Below, in pieces: positions 23,147 through 34,555 of a stretch of DNA of 64,000 nt. The number at the start of each line of letters is the position of its first letter. Position 1 is the stretch's first letter. Both the position numbers and the translations under genes were made by a program. The DNA lies in contig LR590468.1 in NCBI GenBank assembly GCA_901472505.1, positions 1,897,501 to 1,961,500 on the forward strand, read 5' to 3'. A model generated the notes under the pieces. That model did no database searches, had not been told where the DNA came from, and saw only the letters and a list, made by a program, of their open reading frames with translations. The DNA is from Proteus vulgaris (GTDB lineage: Bacteria; Pseudomonadota; Gammaproteobacteria; Enterobacterales; Enterobacteriaceae).

Positions 23147-24406
23147 ATGAATCTTACCGAATTAAAAAATACGCCGGTATCAGAACTGATAGCACTTGGC
23201 GAAAATATGGGGCTAGAGAACCTGGCTCGAATGAGAAAACAAGACATTATTTTCTCTATCTTGAAGCAACACGCGAAAAGTGGAGAAGATATTTTCGGTG
23301 ACGGTGTGCTGGAAATATTGCAGGATGGCTTCGGCTTCCTACGTTCCGCAGACAGTTCCTACCTTGCTGGTCCCGATGATATCTATGTTTCTCCAAGCCA
23401 AATTCGCCGTTTCAACCTTCGCACTGGTGACACCATTGCCGGGAAAATTCGTCCTCCTAAAGAAGGTGAACGCTATTTTGCCCTCCTAAAAGTTAATGAA
23501 GTTAACTTTGATAAACCAGAAAATGCCCGCAGTAAAATCCTCTTTGAAAACTTAACACCTTTACATGCTAATAATCGTTTACGCATGGAACGTGGTAATG
23601 GTTCAACAGAAGACTTAACTGCGCGAGTTCTTGACTTAGCGGCTCCAATTGGTCGTGGTCAGCGTGGTCTTATCGTTGCTCCACCAAAAGCGGGTAAAAC
23701 AATGTTGTTGCAAAATATCGCAGCAAATATTGCTCATAATTACCCTGATTGCGTATTGATGGTACTTCTGATTGATGAACGTCCAGAAGAAGTAACCGAG
23801 ATGCAACGATTGGTAAAAGGTGAAGTTATCGCATCGACCTTTGATGAACCGGCTTCTCGGCACGTACAAGTTGCAGAGATGGTCATTGAAAAAGCAAAAC
23901 GCTTAGTTGAGCATAAAAAAGACGTTATCATCCTGTTAGACTCTATTACTCGTTTAGCGCGAGCTTATAACACTGTTGTACCTTCTTCAGGCAAAGTGTT
24001 AACGGGAGGGGTGGATGCAAACGCCTTGCATCGTCCTAAACGTTTCTTTGGTGCAGCGCGGAATGTTGAAGAAGGTGGTAGCTTAACGATCATTGCTACA
24101 GCACTCGTTGATACGGGTTCTAAAATGGATGAAGTTATCTACGAAGAATTTAAAGGTACAGGTAATATGGAATTACACCTGTCTCGTAAAATTGCTGAAA
24201 AACGTGTTTTCCCAGCGATCGATTATAATCGTTCTGGTACACGTAAAGAAGAATTGCTAACAACGCAAGATGAGCTACAAAAAATGTGGATCTTGCGTAA
24301 GATTATTCACCCAATGGGTGAGATCGACGCAATGGAATTCCTCATTAATAAATTAGCGATGACGAAGACAAATGAAGAATTCTTCGACTTTATGAAACGC
24401 TCATAA
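23147..24406 (+). CDS. rho: Transcription termination factor Rho
   Basis: A hexameric RNA-dependent ATPase that terminates transcription. The 419 residues equal the E. coli protein. An N-terminal helical and OB-fold RNA-binding domain (about 1-130, with DGFGFLRS and [10 protein letters not shown]) precedes the RecA-like ATPase domain. That domain has Walker A APPKAGKT near 178-185, Walker [17 protein letters not shown] and the Q-loop region. A strong terminator follows at 24544. Confidence 0.98.
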   Translation: MNLTELKNTPVSELIALGENMGLENLARMRKQDIIFSILKQHAKSGEDIFGDGVLEILQDGFGFLRSADSSYLAGPDDIYVSPSQIRRFNLRTGDTIAGKIRPPKEGERYFALLKVNEVNFDKPENARSKILFENLTPLHANNRLRMERGNGSTEDLTARVLDLAAPIGRGQRGLIVAPPKAGKTMLLQNIAANIAHNYPDCVLMVLLIDERPEEVTEMQRLVKGEVIASTFDEPASRHVQVAEMVIEKAKRLVEHKKDVIILLDSITRLARAYNTVVPSSGKVLTGGVDANALHRPKRFFGAARNVEEGGSLTIIATALVDTGSKMDEVIYEEFKGTGNMELHLSRKIAEKRVFPAIDYNRSGTRKEELLTTQDELQKMWILRKIIHPMGEIDAMEFLINKLAMTKTNEEFFDFMKRS

Positions 24407-24817
24407 AATTTGTTAATAACGTTCTTGGGCTGATAACAAAGTTAAAATATTAAAAGAGTGTGCTCTATTACAGAAGTAAGTAATATCACCTCAATTTATA
24501 TGCTGTTAAGTCCATTTACTTTGTTGGAATGACGATATGATATAAAACGCCACACTCTTTGTGGCGTTTTTTGTTTTTATTTTTGATGGGTTAATTAAAT
24601 TTTGAGTGCGATATCTTAATGAGAAGTTGGTATATATATTGCATGAGTTAATAATTGATAAAAATAGCGATGGCATCAATAAACATAGTTAAGGAAAACT
24701 TATAATTGATGAAGGGTGGTGGGTTTTCGAATGAACTCGTCGTGGTGAGCTGGAAAAAGAATAAAAACACAGGGAAGGGTAAAATAACCAGCTATATTTA
24801 TTATAGAGAACAGTACT
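24407..24817 (+). other. rho-wecA intergenic region
   Basis: The 411 bases hold the rho terminator (24544-24572) and must hold the promoter of the ECA operon. Short ATG-initiated frames here lack a good ribosome site and family resemblance. I looked for a JUMPstart/ops element upstream of wecA and did not see one. The rest is AT-rich and unassigned. Confidence 0.5.
24544..24572 (+). terminator. Terminator downstream of rho
   Basis: AAAACGCCAC and GTGGCGTTTT form a 10-bp stem over a short loop, followed by TTTT, 138 bases after the rho stop. Confidence 0.9.
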
Positions 24818-25906
24818 GTGGATATACTAAAAATGAGCACAAGCGTTTTTTATGTGTTCTTATTTTCTTTCGCATTTTTATTTTTGGCTCGTAAAATTGC
24901 AAAGAAAATAGGACTCGTGGATAAACCGAATTATCGTAAAAAACATCATGGATTGATCCCTCTTGTGGGCGGGATTTCAGTCTATTTTGGTATTGTTTTC
25001 GCATTTTATATTTCAGATATCTATATTCCTCATAAGGAATTGTATCTGGCATGTGCGGGACTTCTTGTTTTTATCGGTGCGTTAGATGATCGCTTCGATA
25101 TTAGTGTCAAGATTAGAGCAACAATCCAAGCCTTTGTTGGGATTGTAATGATGGTGGGAGCTGGGTTAAAACTAGACACATTGGGCCATGCTTTTGGTCC
25201 TTGGGAAATGCATTTAGGGCCTTTTGGCTACATTGTTACACTATTTGCTGTTTGGGCCGCAATTAATGCCTTCAATATGGTTGATGGTATTGATGGGTTA
25301 TTAGGTGGTCTTTCTTGTGTCTCTTTTGGTGCTCTTGGTATTTTATTATATCAAGGCGGTAATTCTGCACTCGCATTTTGGTGTTTCTCATTTATTGCGG
25401 CTATCTTACCTTATATCCTGTTAAATTTAGGAGTTTGCGGTAAAAAATTCAAAGTCTTTATGGGTGATGCGGGGAGTACACTCATCGGATTTACTATTAT
25501 TTGGCTATTAGTTGCCTCAACACAAACTCAACCTCGTCCTGTAAAAGCAGTCACTGCATTATGGATCATTGCTATTCCGCTTATGGATATGGTGGCCATT
25601 ATGTATCGTCGTTTACGTAAAGGCATGAGTCCTTTCTCACCAGATCGTCAACATATTCATCACTTGATTATGCGAGCGGGTTTCACCTCTCGCCAAGCCT
25701 TTATTTTAATTACTGTGGCAGCTGCACTATTAGCTGCAATTGGTATTATTGGCCAGAACCTGTCTTTTGTTCCTGAATGGTTCATGTTGGCATTATTCTT
25801 GCTTGCATTTGTTATGTATGGTTATTGCATTAAACGCGCGTGGCGAGTCGCTCGTTTTATTAAACGACATAAGCGTCGCTTACGTAGGGCAACACAACAG
25901 CATTAA
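24818..25906 (+). CDS. wecA: WecA, undecaprenyl-phosphate GlcNAc-1-phosphate transferase
   Basis: WecA starts ECA (and often O-antigen) synthesis by moving GlcNAc-1-P from UDP-GlcNAc to undecaprenyl phosphate at the inner membrane. The 362-residue polytopic protein has the family motifs LVDKPNYRKKHHG, GALDDRFD, NAFNMVDGIDGLLGG and the cytoplasmic HIHH motif (DRQHIHHLIMRAG). It starts with GTG at 24818, and MDILKMST aligns with the E. coli start. The C-terminus is basic (KRHKRRLRRATQQH). It is the first gene of the ECA operon; wzzE follows 24 bases later. Confidence 0.96.
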   Translation: MDILKMSTSVFYVFLFSFAFLFLARKIAKKIGLVDKPNYRKKHHGLIPLVGGISVYFGIVFAFYISDIYIPHKELYLACAGLLVFIGALDDRFDISVKIRATIQAFVGIVMMVGAGLKLDTLGHAFGPWEMHLGPFGYIVTLFAVWAAINAFNMVDGIDGLLGGLSCVSFGALGILLYQGGNSALAFWCFSFIAAILPYILLNLGVCGKKFKVFMGDAGSTLIGFTIIWLLVASTQTQPRPVKAVTALWIIAIPLMDMVAIMYRRLRKGMSPFSPDRQHIHHLIMRAGFTSRQAFILITVAAALLAAIGIIGQNLSFVPEWFMLALFLLAFVMYGYCIKRAWRVARFIKRHKRRLRRATQQH

Positions 25907-25930
25907 TATAAGCAGAGGTTTTTTAACGTG

Positions 25931-26989
25931 ATGAACTCGGAAAATAACGCCTCCCGACAGGGTAATCAGCCAGATAATGAACTCGATATTAGAGGTCTTT
26001 GTTGTGCGCTTTGGTCAGGAAAAAGCTGGATTATAGGGTTCGCTCTGCTTTTTGCTGTGATTGCACTAGGGGCATCTTATTTGATGCAACCTAAATGGAG
26101 TGCAATCGCAATGACAGAGAAACCAACGATAAATAACTTAGGCAGTTATTATTCGCAATCTCAGTTTTTACGTAATCTTGATACACAAATTAATCCCTCA
26201 GCACAAACCCCAGGCTTAACTATTTCAGATGAAGCTTATCAAGAGTTTGTGACTCAAATTGCTGCGTTTGATACTCGTCGTGAGTTTTGGCTACAGACGG
26301 ATTATTTCAAACAACGTAAAGAAAGTGATGAGCAAGCTAATGCTGCGTTATTGGATGAGTTAATTAACAATATTCAATTTACGCCTGCTGATGAAAAAAA
26401 GTTGGTTAATGATCAACTTAAACTCATTGCCGAATCCTCAAAAGAGGCGAGCCAGTTATTAAATGAGTATATTGCTTTTGCTAATAAAAGAGCATCTACC
26501 CATCTTAATGATGAGGTGATAACAGCATGGGCAACAAGAACACAGTCAATGAAAGCGTTAGTTAAACGCCAAGAAATGGCGGCTCAAGCGGCTTATCAAC
26601 GTCAAATTAACTTATTAGAGCAATCAATAAAAGTCGCTGAGAAACAAGGTATTTCTCAAAAACAGACATCTATTGCGATTGATGAGTTACCAGACTCTAA
26701 ATTGTTTTTACTAGGTGTTCCTTTATTGCAATCACAGCTAGAAACTTTAGTGGCGACAGGTGCTGATTTTGATAGCGATTATGATCAAAATACAGCAATG
26801 TTAGCGACCCTCGCTGTGGGGGCAAAATTGCAAGATAACTTCCAAACTTATCGTTTCTTACGAACTCCTGAAGATCCTGTAAAACGTGATAGCCCTCGCC
26901 GTGCCTTTATGATGGTGCTTTGGGGAGCAATTGGCGTGTTAGTCGGCGCAGGTGTTGCATTAGTAAGACGTAGCTCATTAAAAAAATAA
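25931..26989 (+). CDS. wzzE: WzzE, ECA chain-length regulator
   Basis: An inner-membrane polysaccharide co-polymerase that sets the repeat number of ECA. The 352-residue protein shows the expected plan: a first membrane helix near residues 34-52, a large periplasmic domain with coiled-coil stretches, and a second membrane helix near 325-345 preceded by the proline-rich PVKRDSPRRAF. The ATG at 25931 is used; an in-frame GTG directly before it adds one residue. It lies between wecA and wecB in the ECA operon. Confidence 0.94.
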   Translation: MNSENNASRQGNQPDNELDIRGLCCALWSGKSWIIGFALLFAVIALGASYLMQPKWSAIAMTEKPTINNLGSYYSQSQFLRNLDTQINPSAQTPGLTISDEAYQEFVTQIAAFDTRREFWLQTDYFKQRKESDEQANAALLDELINNIQFTPADEKKLVNDQLKLIAESSKEASQLLNEYIAFANKRASTHLNDEVITAWATRTQSMKALVKRQEMAAQAAYQRQINLLEQSIKVAEKQGISQKQTSIAIDELPDSKLFLLGVPLLQSQLETLVATGADFDSDYDQNTAMLATLAVGAKLQDNFQTYRFLRTPEDPVKRDSPRRAFMMVLWGAIGVLVGAGVALVRRSSLKK

Positions 26990-27118
26990 TAATTATTAAA
27001 TGTTGTCATTGATGACAATAACGAAACATCAGGTGTTTCGACACCTGATGTAATGAGTATAAGGGCATATTGCTTTCCCAAAAATAAGCGATATAACAAT
27101 GAAAAAAAGAGAGCCACT

Positions 27119-28249
27119 GTGAAAGTGTTGACTGTTTTTGGCACACGCCCTGAAGCGATAAAAATGGCACCTTTAGTGCACGCTTTAGCAAATGATGATT
27201 CGTTTGAAGCGAAGGTATGTGTTACGGCCCAACATCGAGAAATGCTTGATCAGGTATTAAATCTTTTTGAGATCAAACCAGATTATGATCTCAATATTAT
27301 GAAACCAGGACAAGATTTAACGGATATTACCTGTCGTATTTTAGAAGGGTTAAAACCGGTATTAGCATCATTCCAACCTGATGTTGTTTTGGTGCATGGT
27401 GATACAACGACAACGATGGCAGCAAGTTTAGCTGCATTCTATCAACGAATTCCAGTTGGTCATGTGGAGGCTGGATTGCGTACTGGCAATCTTTATTCAC
27501 CATGGCCTGAAGAAGCAAACCGTACTATAGCAGGGCATCTTGCTATGTACCATTTCGCCCCGACAGAAACGGCAAAATTAAACCTAGTGCGCGAGGCAGT
27601 TGCTGATAAAAATATTTTTGTCACAGGAAATACGGTGATTGATGCGTTGTTTTGGGTAAGTGATAGAGTCATGGGCAATCAAACACTCTTAAATGAACTC
27701 GCTGTAAACTATCCTTTTATTCAACCAGGCAAAAAAATGATCCTTGTGACGGGACATCGTCGCGAAAGTTTTGGGGGGGGGTTTGAGCGTATTTGCCAAG
27801 CATTAGCTGAAATCGCATTAGCGCACCCTGATGTTGAAGTTGTCTACCCTGTTCACTTAAACCCTAATGTGAGTGAACCTGTCCAACGTATTCTTCACGG
27901 TATCGATAATATTAAATTGATACAACCACAAGATTATCTCCCATTTGTTTATCTAATGAACCATGCTTACCTTATTTTGACTGATTCTGGTGGAATTCAA
28001 GAAGAAGCCCCTTCATTAGGCAAGCCCGTTCTTGTAATGCGAGACACGACAGAACGCCCAGAAGCGGTTGAAGCGGGGTCTGTTCGTTTGGTGGGAACAG
28101 ACACTAAACGTATTGTTAGCGAAGTAACCTCTTTATTGACAGACGAAAACGCGTATCACCAAATGAGTAAGGCGATAAATCCTTATGGTGATGGACATGC
28201 CTGCCAACGTATTCTTGAAGCATTGAAAAAAAATCAGGTGACATTATGA
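27119..28249 (+). CDS. wecB: WecB, UDP-GlcNAc 2-epimerase (non-hydrolysing)
   Basis: Epimerises UDP-GlcNAc to UDP-ManNAc, the precursor of UDP-ManNAcA for ECA. With the GTG start at 27119 ([19 protein letters not shown]) the protein is 376 aa, identical in length to E. coli WecB. The longer upstream frame from 27053 has no counterpart in the family. Conserved motifs include [28 protein letters not shown] and [19 protein letters not shown] run of nine G residues (27773-27781) encodes GGG in frame where E. coli has GRG. The stop overlaps wecC by 4 bases. Confidence 0.96.
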   Translation: MKVLTVFGTRPEAIKMAPLVHALANDDSFEAKVCVTAQHREMLDQVLNLFEIKPDYDLNIMKPGQDLTDITCRILEGLKPVLASFQPDVVLVHGDTTTTMAASLAAFYQRIPVGHVEAGLRTGNLYSPWPEEANRTIAGHLAMYHFAPTETAKLNLVREAVADKNIFVTGNTVIDALFWVSDRVMGNQTLLNELAVNYPFIQPGKKMILVTGHRRESFGGGFERICQALAEIALAHPDVEVVYPVHLNPNVSEPVQRILHGIDNIKLIQPQDYLPFVYLMNHAYLILTDSGGIQEEAPSLGKPVLVMRDTTERPEAVEAGSVRLVGTDTKRIVSEVTSLLTDENAYHQMSKAINPYGDGHACQRILEALKKNQVTL

Positions 28250-29508
28250 GTTTTGAAACTATTTCTGTTATCGGCCTCGGCTACATTGGTTTACCTACAG
28301 CGGCAGCTTTTGCCTCTCGTAAAAAAAGCGTCATCGGTGTTGATGTTAATCAGCATGCAGTTGATACAATTAACAAAGGTCAAATTCACATTGTTGAGCC
28401 TGATCTCGATAAAGTTGTTAAACAAGCTGTTGAAGAAGGTCACTTAAAAGCCTACACCACGCCACAGCCAGCAGATGCTTACCTTATTGCAGTACCAACA
28501 CCTTTTAAAGGCGAACATGAGCCTGACTTGGCTTATGTTGAATCAGCGGCGCGCTCTATTGCACCTGTACTGAAAAAAGGTGATCTAATTATTCTGGAAT
28601 CAACCTCACCGGTTGGCTCTACAGAACAGATGGCCGAATGGTTAGCAGAATCTCGCCCAGATTTAACGTTCCCTCACCAACAAGGTGAAGATGCCGATAT
28701 TGATATCGCTTATTGCCCTGAGCGTGTATTACCGGGTCAGGTCATGATTGAGCTTATTCGCAATGACCGTGTTGTGGGGGGAATGAACCGTAAATCGTCG
28801 GAGCGTGCGAGCGAATTATATAAAATTTTCCTTGAAGGTGAATGTGTTATCACTAATGCACGTACCGCAGAAATGTGTAAGCTGACAGAAAACAGCTTCC
28901 GCGATGTTAATATCGCATTTGCTAACGAATTATCGCTTATCTGTGCGGATCAAGGTATCAATGTTTGGGAGCTGATTAGCTTGGCGAATCGCCACCCTCG
29001 CGTCAATATTTTACAACCAGGTCCAGGTGTTGGGGGACATTGTATTGCGGTTGACCCTTGGTTTATCGTGTCTCAAAACCCGAAACAATCCCGCTTAATT
29101 CACACCGCGCGTTTAGTTAATGATGGCAAACCAGTATGGGTTATTGATCAAGTCAAAGCCGCGGTTGCAGATTGCCTGACAGAAACAGGTAAGCGTGCCA
29201 ATGAAATTAAAATTGCTTGTTTTGGTTTATCTTTTAAACCGAATATCGATGATTTACGTGAAAGCCCAGCCATGAATATCACAAAGCAGGTGGCAGATTG
29301 GCACAGCGGAACGACATTAGCGGTTGAACCTAATATTCATGAGTTACCAACGAAACTAAAAGGGATCACTGAATTAGTATCAACAGAGCAAGCATTGAAA
29401 GACGCTGATATTGTCTTAATGCTCGTTGATCATCAACAGTTTAAAGCTATCCCAGGTAGTAAAGTCACTCAAAGATGGATTGTAGATACTAAAGGAGTAT
29501 GGCGTTGA
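28246..29508 (+). CDS. wecC: WecC, UDP-ManNAc dehydrogenase
   Basis: Oxidises UDP-N-acetyl-D-mannosamine to UDP-ManNAcA with two NAD+. The 420-residue protein matches E. coli WecC. It has the Rossmann motif [15 protein letters not shown] near residue 8 and the catalytic cysteine in [15 protein letters not shown] near 258. A third domain carries the conserved [14 protein letters not shown]. It overlaps wecB by 4 bases and rffG by 10 bases, which suggests coupling. Confidence 0.97.
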   Translation: MSFETISVIGLGYIGLPTAAAFASRKKSVIGVDVNQHAVDTINKGQIHIVEPDLDKVVKQAVEEGHLKAYTTPQPADAYLIAVPTPFKGEHEPDLAYVESAARSIAPVLKKGDLIILESTSPVGSTEQMAEWLAESRPDLTFPHQQGEDADIDIAYCPERVLPGQVMIELIRNDRVVGGMNRKSSERASELYKIFLEGECVITNARTAEMCKLTENSFRDVNIAFANELSLICADQGINVWELISLANRHPRVNILQPGPGVGGHCIAVDPWFIVSQNPKQSRLIHTARLVNDGKPVWVIDQVKAAVADCLTETGKRANEIKIACFGLSFKPNIDDLRESPAMNITKQVADWHSGTTLAVEPNIHELPTKLKGITELVSTEQALKDADIVLMLVDHQQFKAIPGSKVTQRWIVDTKGVWR

Positions 29509-30572
29509 AACGCATTCTAGTGACAGGTGGAGCCGGTTTTATCGGCTCTGCTGTTGTTCGACATATTATTGAAAATACCAATGACAGCGTTGTTGTGGTG
29601 GATAAGCTGACTTATGCCGGTAATGTAGAGTCATTAGCGCCCGTTGCTAACAGTGAACGCTATGCCTTTGAGCAAGTTGATATCTGTGATAGGGCAGAAC
29701 TTGACCGTTTATTTTTTCAATATCAGCCAGATATTGTGATGCATTTAGCGGCTGAAAGCCATGTTGACCGTTCTATTGATGGCCCTGCTGCGTTTATTGA
29801 AACCAATATTGTTGGTACTTACACTTTATTGGAAGCTGCTCGCCATTATTGGCAAGTTCTCCCAGAAGAGAAGAAAACGGCATTTCGTTTCCATCACATC
29901 TCCACAGATGAAGTGTATGGTGATTTGGAAGGTACAGATGATTTCTTTACTGAAACCACACCTTATGCGCCAAGTAGTCCTTATTCAGCGTCTAAAGCAT
30001 CAAGTGACCATTTAGTACGTGCATGGTTACGGACTTATGGTTTACCCACGGTGATCACAAATTGTTCAAATAACTATGGGCCTTACCATTTTCCTGAAAA
30101 ATTAATCCCTTTAATTATTTTAAATGCGATTTCAGGAAAACCATTACCTGTCTATGGTAAAGGCGAGCAAATTCGTGATTGGCTCTATGTTGAAGATCAT
30201 GCTCGTGCACTCTATTTAGTCGCCACAACAGCAACACCGGGTAAAACCTACAATATTGGCGGTCATAATGAGCGCCGTAATATTGATGTTGTTAAAACAA
30301 TTTGTGCGCTATTAGAAGAGTTGTATCCAGTAAAACCTGAAGGTGTTGCTCAATACGTTGACTTAATTACGTATGTAAAAGACAGACCGGGGCATGATCT
30401 GCGTTACGCCATTGATGCTGCGAAAATTGAAGCTGAATTAGGTTGGAAGCCCGAAGAGACATTTGAATCAGGTATTCGTAAAACTGTTTTGTGGTACTTA
30501 AATAACGAAACTTGGTGGAAACGCGTACTTGATGGCTCTTATGCAGGTGAACGTTTAGGGCTTGGAAACTGA
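29499..30572 (+). CDS. rffG: dTDP-glucose 4,6-dehydratase (ECA operon)
   Basis: Converts dTDP-glucose to dTDP-4-keto-6-deoxyglucose on the way to dTDP-Fuc4NAc. The 357-residue short-chain dehydrogenase has [18 protein letters not shown] near the N-terminus, [13 protein letters not shown], the catalytic region STDEVYGDL, and [15 protein letters not shown] with the YxxxK pair. ATG at 29499 is the furthest start inside wecC. A TTG at 29505 (MKRILVTGG) fits E. coli RffG slightly better, so the first two residues are uncertain. Confidence 0.96.
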   Translation: MALKRILVTGGAGFIGSAVVRHIIENTNDSVVVVDKLTYAGNVESLAPVANSERYAFEQVDICDRAELDRLFFQYQPDIVMHLAAESHVDRSIDGPAAFIETNIVGTYTLLEAARHYWQVLPEEKKTAFRFHHISTDEVYGDLEGTDDFFTETTPYAPSSPYSASKASSDHLVRAWLRTYGLPTVITNCSNNYGPYHFPEKLIPLIILNAISGKPLPVYGKGEQIRDWLYVEDHARALYLVATTATPGKTYNIGGHNERRNIDVVKTICALLEELYPVKPEGVAQYVDLITYVKDRPGHDLRYAIDAAKIEAELGWKPEETFESGIRKTVLWYLNNETWWKRVLDGSYAGERLGLGN

Positions 30573-30591
30573 TTAAGTAAAAGGATAAATG

Positions 30592-31473
30592 ATGAAAGGT
30601 ATTATTCTAGCGGGTGGCTCTGGTACACGACTACATCCGATAACCAAAGGGGTATCGAAACAGTTGTTGCCTATCTACGATAAGCCCATGATCTATTATC
30701 CGCTTTCAGTTCTGATGCTTGCTGGTATTCGAGATATTTTGATCATCACAACACCTGATGATATGACCTCATTCCAACGTTTATTAGGTGATGGTTCTGC
30801 ATTTGGTGTTCATCTTCAATATAAAATTCAGCCATCGCCAGATGGCTTAGCTCAAGCGTTTATTTTGGGTGAAGAATTTATTGGTGATGATCATTGCTGT
30901 TTAGTGTTAGGCGATAATATCTACTTTGGTCAAGGATTTAGTCCTAAACTAAAACAAGTTGCTCAACGTGAACGTGGAGCGACAATCTTTGGTTATCAAG
31001 TGATGGATCCTGAACGATTTGGTGTTGTTGAATTTGACGATAATTTCAAAGTCTTGTCGATTGAAGAAAAACCGGAACAACCAAAATCTAATTGGGCAGT
31101 AACAGGGCTTTATTTCTACGATAACCGTGTGGTTGATTTTGCTAAAAAAGTAAAACCGTCTATTCGTGGTGAATTAGAAATTACGTCGATTAATCAAATG
31201 TATCTTGAGTGTGGCGAGCTGAATGTTGAGCTGTTGGGGCGTGGTTTTGCATGGTTAGATACGGGTACTCATGACAGTTTAATTGAGGCCAGCACTTTCG
31301 TTCAAACAGTTGAAAAACGCCAAGGATTTAAGGTGGCATGCCTTGAAGAGATTGCTTGGCGTAATGGATGGCTCAATGATGACCAAGTAAGAGAAAGTGC
31401 AAAATCACTGTCTAAAACGGGTTATGGTCGCTATCTATTGGATTTATTACATGTCCGTCCTCGCCAATATTAA
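30592..31473 (+). CDS. rffH: Glucose-1-phosphate thymidylyltransferase (ECA operon)
   Basis: Makes dTDP-glucose from dTTP and glucose-1-phosphate. The 293-residue protein has the nucleotidyltransferase signature [16 protein letters not shown] at the N-terminus, then [17 protein letters not shown] and [13 protein letters not shown]. It is an RmlA paralogue placed next to rffG. The ATG at 30592 (MKGIILAGG) is preferred by homology over the adjacent in-frame ATG at 30589. Its 3' end overlaps wecD by 23 bases. Confidence 0.96.
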   Translation: MKGIILAGGSGTRLHPITKGVSKQLLPIYDKPMIYYPLSVLMLAGIRDILIITTPDDMTSFQRLLGDGSAFGVHLQYKIQPSPDGLAQAFILGEEFIGDDHCCLVLGDNIYFGQGFSPKLKQVAQRERGATIFGYQVMDPERFGVVEFDDNFKVLSIEEKPEQPKSNWAVTGLYFYDNRVVDFAKKVKPSIRGELEITSINQMYLECGELNVELLGRGFAWLDTGTHDSLIEASTFVQTVEKRQGFKVACLEEIAWRNGWLNDDQVRESAKSLSKTGYGRYLLDLLHVRPRQY

Positions 31474-32164
31474 TTATCTTGAGTGGGAAAGTGAATTTTT
31501 CTCACTCAAAACAGGGCGCCTTGAGTTTGACGCTCAAGCGCCTGTATTAACAGACAAACAGCTTGATGCATTTGCGCTAGTTCAAGCTAAAGTCGCATCT
31601 CATGAGCTTTCACTCATCGATAAACTCAGTCAATTAGGTTTTCAATTTGCGGAAGGTGAGATTGATTTTAAGCTTCCAATTGGCATAGAAAATGCTTGTA
31701 AGAAAGCGCCCGAACTATGTTTTAGAAAAGCCAATGATGCGGATATTCATTTACTGATGAAAACGGCATCAGAGGCTTTTGCACAAAGTCGTTTTCGAGC
31801 GCCATGGTATCAAGAAGACGATAGCAGTCGCTTTTATGCATTATGGGTGAAAAAAGCGGTATTAGGCACGTTCGATGATCTTTGTTTGTTGACTTATGAT
31901 AATGAAAACAAGGTAAGTGGTTTTGTCACTTTACGTCGAATATCTGAAAGTGAAGCAAGAGTGGGATTACTTGCCGTAATGCCCAATAGAACAGGACAAG
32001 GCATTGGTAAACAACTGATGTCGGCCGCGAAGCTTTGGTGTCAACAGCAAGGTATTTCAACCCTATATGTTGCAACACAAATCAGCAATATTGCTGCTTC
32101 GCGTTTATACACACATAGTGGAGGCTTAATAGAGAGCACCACTTATTGGTTATACAGGGGATAA
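31451..32164 (+). CDS. wecD: WecD, dTDP-fucosamine acetyltransferase
   Basis: Acetylates dTDP-4-amino-4,6-dideoxygalactose with acetyl-CoA to give dTDP-Fuc4NAc. The 237-residue protein has an N-terminal segment with [15 protein letters not shown] and [12 protein letters not shown], then a C-terminal GNAT domain with the acetyl-CoA loop [13 protein letters not shown]. The start at 31451 ([14 protein letters not shown]) aligns with E. coli WecD. The frame is open further upstream inside rffH, but without homology. Confidence 0.92.
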   Translation: MSVLANINYLEWESEFFSLKTGRLEFDAQAPVLTDKQLDAFALVQAKVASHELSLIDKLSQLGFQFAEGEIDFKLPIGIENACKKAPELCFRKANDADIHLLMKTASEAFAQSRFRAPWYQEDDSSRFYALWVKKAVLGTFDDLCLLTYDNENKVSGFVTLRRISESEARVGLLAVMPNRTGQGIGKQLMSAAKLWCQQQGISTLYVATQISNIAASRLYTHSGGLIESTTYWLYRG

Positions 32165-32165
32165 T

Positions 32166-33296
32166 ATGATTCCGTTTAATAAACCACCCGTTGTCGGCAC
32201 CGAATTAGAATACATGAAACAGGCTATGGAAAGTGGCAAGCTTTGTGGTGATGGCAATTTCACAAAAAAATGTGAAAAGTGGTTAGAAGAACAATTTCAT
32301 TGTCATAAAACGCTGTTAACGCCATCTTGTACAGCATCGCTTGAAATGGCAGCTATCTTATTAGATATCAAACCAGGCGATGAAGTCATTATGCCGAGTT
32401 TTACCTTTGTTTCGACCTCTAATGCGTTTGTATTACGTGGAGCAACCATTGTTTTTGTTGATATTCGTCCAGATACTATGAATATCGATGAAACAAAAAT
32501 AGAAGCAGCAATTACAGATAAAACCCGTGCTATCGTGCCTGTTCATTATGCAGGTGTTGCGTGTGAAATGGACACGATAATGGCGATTGCAAAAAGGCAT
32601 CATCTATTTGTGATTGAGGATGCTGCACAAGGTGTTATGTCAACTTATAAAGGTAAGGCATTAGGCACTATCGGTCATATTGGTTGCTATAGCTTCCATG
32701 AAACCAAAAACTATTCATCGGGTGGTGAAGGTGGTGCAACGCTCATTAACGATCCTGATTTAATCAATCGTGCAGAAGTTATCCGTGAAAAAGGCACTAA
32801 TCGTAGTCAGTTTTTCCGTGGTCAGGTAGATAAATACACTTGGCGTGATATTGGATCTAGTTACTTAATGTCAGATTTACAAGCTGCTTATTTATGGGCA
32901 CAGCTTGAAGAAGCTGAAAAGATTAATGAACGCCGCTTAGCATTTTGGCAGATTTACTATGATGCATTGACGCCATTAGCAGAGAAAGGCTTATTAGCGC
33001 TTCCAATCGTTCCTGAAGGATTAGAACACAATGCGCATATGTTCTATATCAAACTGAACAATATCGAGCAACGTACGGCGTTTAATGACTATATGAAAGC
33101 GCATGGAGTTTTAACTGTCTTCCACTATGTCTCATTGCATACCAGCCCAGCAGGTATGAAATTTGGTCGTTTTGATGGCGAAGACATTTTCACTACACAA
33201 GAAAGTGAGCGTTTAGTGCGTTTACCAATGTTCTACAATATGACAGAAGAAGAACAGCAAACCGTTATTAGCCATATTCGCGATTTCTTTGCTTAA
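32166..33296 (+). CDS. wecE: WecE, dTDP-4-amino-4,6-dideoxygalactose transaminase
   Basis: A PLP-dependent sugar aminotransferase of the DegT/DnrJ/EryC1 family that aminates dTDP-4-keto-6-deoxyglucose using glutamate. The 376 residues equal the E. coli enzyme. Conserved parts include LTPSCTASLEMAAILLD, GDEVIMPSFTFVSTSNAFV, EDAAQGV, and the PLP lysine in SFHETKNYSSGGEGG near 181. It is spaced by a single base from wecD. Confidence 0.97.
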   Translation: MIPFNKPPVVGTELEYMKQAMESGKLCGDGNFTKKCEKWLEEQFHCHKTLLTPSCTASLEMAAILLDIKPGDEVIMPSFTFVSTSNAFVLRGATIVFVDIRPDTMNIDETKIEAAITDKTRAIVPVHYAGVACEMDTIMAIAKRHHLFVIEDAAQGVMSTYKGKALGTIGHIGCYSFHETKNYSSGGEGGATLINDPDLINRAEVIREKGTNRSQFFRGQVDKYTWRDIGSSYLMSDLQAAYLWAQLEEAEKINERRLAFWQIYYDALTPLAEKGLLALPIVPEGLEHNAHMFYIKLNNIEQRTAFNDYMKAHGVLTVFHYVSLHTSPAGMKFGRFDGEDIFTTQESERLVRLPMFYNMTEEEQQTVISHIRDFFA

Positions 33297-33298
33297 TT

Positions 33299-34555
33299 AT
33301 GTCATTAGCTAAAGCATCAATTTGGACAGCAGGATCAACCCTGATAAAAATCGGGGCTGGTCTGCTTGTCGTTAAGTTACTCGCTGTCTCCTTTGGTCCT
33401 TCTGGCGTGGGATTAGCGGGTAATTTTCGCCAATTAATTACCGTACTCGGCGTATTATCTGGTGCGGGGATTTTTAATGGTGTAACGAAGTTAATCGCAC
33501 AATATCAAGATGATGACAGCCAACGCAAAAATGTGTTGGGCACATCATCATCTATGATCCTGCTGTTTTCCACACTGTTAGCTATTGTCTTTCTTATTTT
33601 ATCAGCACCGATAAGCCAAGTGCTATTTGGTGATAATTATCAGCAATATCAAGATATTGTAAGAGCCGTCGCCTTTATTCAAATGGGAATAGCGTATAGC
33701 AATTATTTCCTGGCGATATTAAAGGGGTATCGTGATGCGGCTGGTAATGCATTATCAATTATTACCGGTAGTATCATTGGTGTTGTTGCTTATTATTTAT
33801 GCTATTTATTTGCGGGCTATCACGGTGCGTTGATTGGGCTAGCATTAGTCCCTGCGCTGATCTTATTTCCTGCTACAGTAATAGTATTAAAACGTAAACG
33901 ATTTGCGTTAAGTGAGCTTAAACCTCGTTGGGATAAGGTAATAGCAAGCCATCTTGGTAAATTTACGATTATGGCGATACTGACATCGATTACGTTGCCA
34001 GTCGCTTATATCATGATGCGTAATTTACTTGCTGAGCACTATAGCTGGGATGATGTTGGTATTTGGCAAGGTGTAACTAGCATTTCAGATGCTTACTTAC
34101 AGTTTATTACAGCCTCTTTTTCTGTTTATTTGTTGCCAACACTTTCTCGATTAACGCAAAAGAGTGACATTACCAAAGAGATCGTGAAATCACTGAAGTT
34201 TGTACTTCCTGCGGTTGCCGTTGCCAGTTTTATGGTGTGGTTATTGCGTGATTTTGCGATTTGGTTACTGTTTTCAGATAAATTTGTCGCTATGCGTGAT
34301 TTATTTGCATGGCAACTTGTCGGTGATGTTTTAAAAGTAGGCGCTTATGTCTTTGGCTATTTGGTCATTGCAAAAGCGGCGTTGCGTTTTTATATTCTCA
34401 CCGAAGTCAGCCAGTTTGCTTTATTAACACTATTTTCCCGTTGGCTTATTCCTGAATATGGCGCATTGGGTGCTGCTCAAGCCTATATGGCAACCTATAT
34501 TATTTACTTCCTTCTCTGTAGTTCTGTTTTCGTTATTTATTGCAGGCGCAAATGA
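33299..34555 (+). CDS. wzxE: WzxE, ECA lipid III flippase
   Basis: Flips the undecaprenyl-PP-linked ECA trisaccharide to the periplasmic side. The 418-residue protein is strongly hydrophobic with about 12 predicted membrane segments, in line with the MATE/MOP fold. It begins MSLAKASIWTAGSTLIKIGAGLLVVK, of which the first 20 residues already cover the typical amphipathic start and helix 1. It follows wecE after 2 bases and overlaps wecF by 4 bases. Confidence 0.94.
   Translation: MSLAKASIWTAGSTLIKIGAGLLVVKLLAVSFGPSGVGLAGNFRQLITVLGVLSGAGIFNGVTKLIAQYQDDDSQRKNVLGTSSSMILLFSTLLAIVFLILSAPISQVLFGDNYQQYQDIVRAVAFIQMGIAYSNYFLAILKGYRDAAGNALSIITGSIIGVVAYYLCYLFAGYHGALIGLALVPALILFPATVIVLKRKRFALSELKPRWDKVIASHLGKFTIMAILTSITLPVAYIMMRNLLAEHYSWDDVGIWQGVTSISDAYLQFITASFSVYLLPTLSRLTQKSDITKEIVKSLKFVLPAVAVASFMVWLLRDFAIWLLFSDKFVAMRDLFAWQLVGDVLKVGAYVFGYLVIAKAALRFYILTEVSQFALLTLFSRWLIPEYGALGAAQAYMATYIIYFLLCSSVFVIYCRRK

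Noticed and set aside
24706..24894. A 62-codon frame just upstream of and overlapping wecA
   Set aside because: It overlaps the wecA start in another frame, has no family match I can recognise, and the leader is better explained as the untranslated region of the ECA operon.
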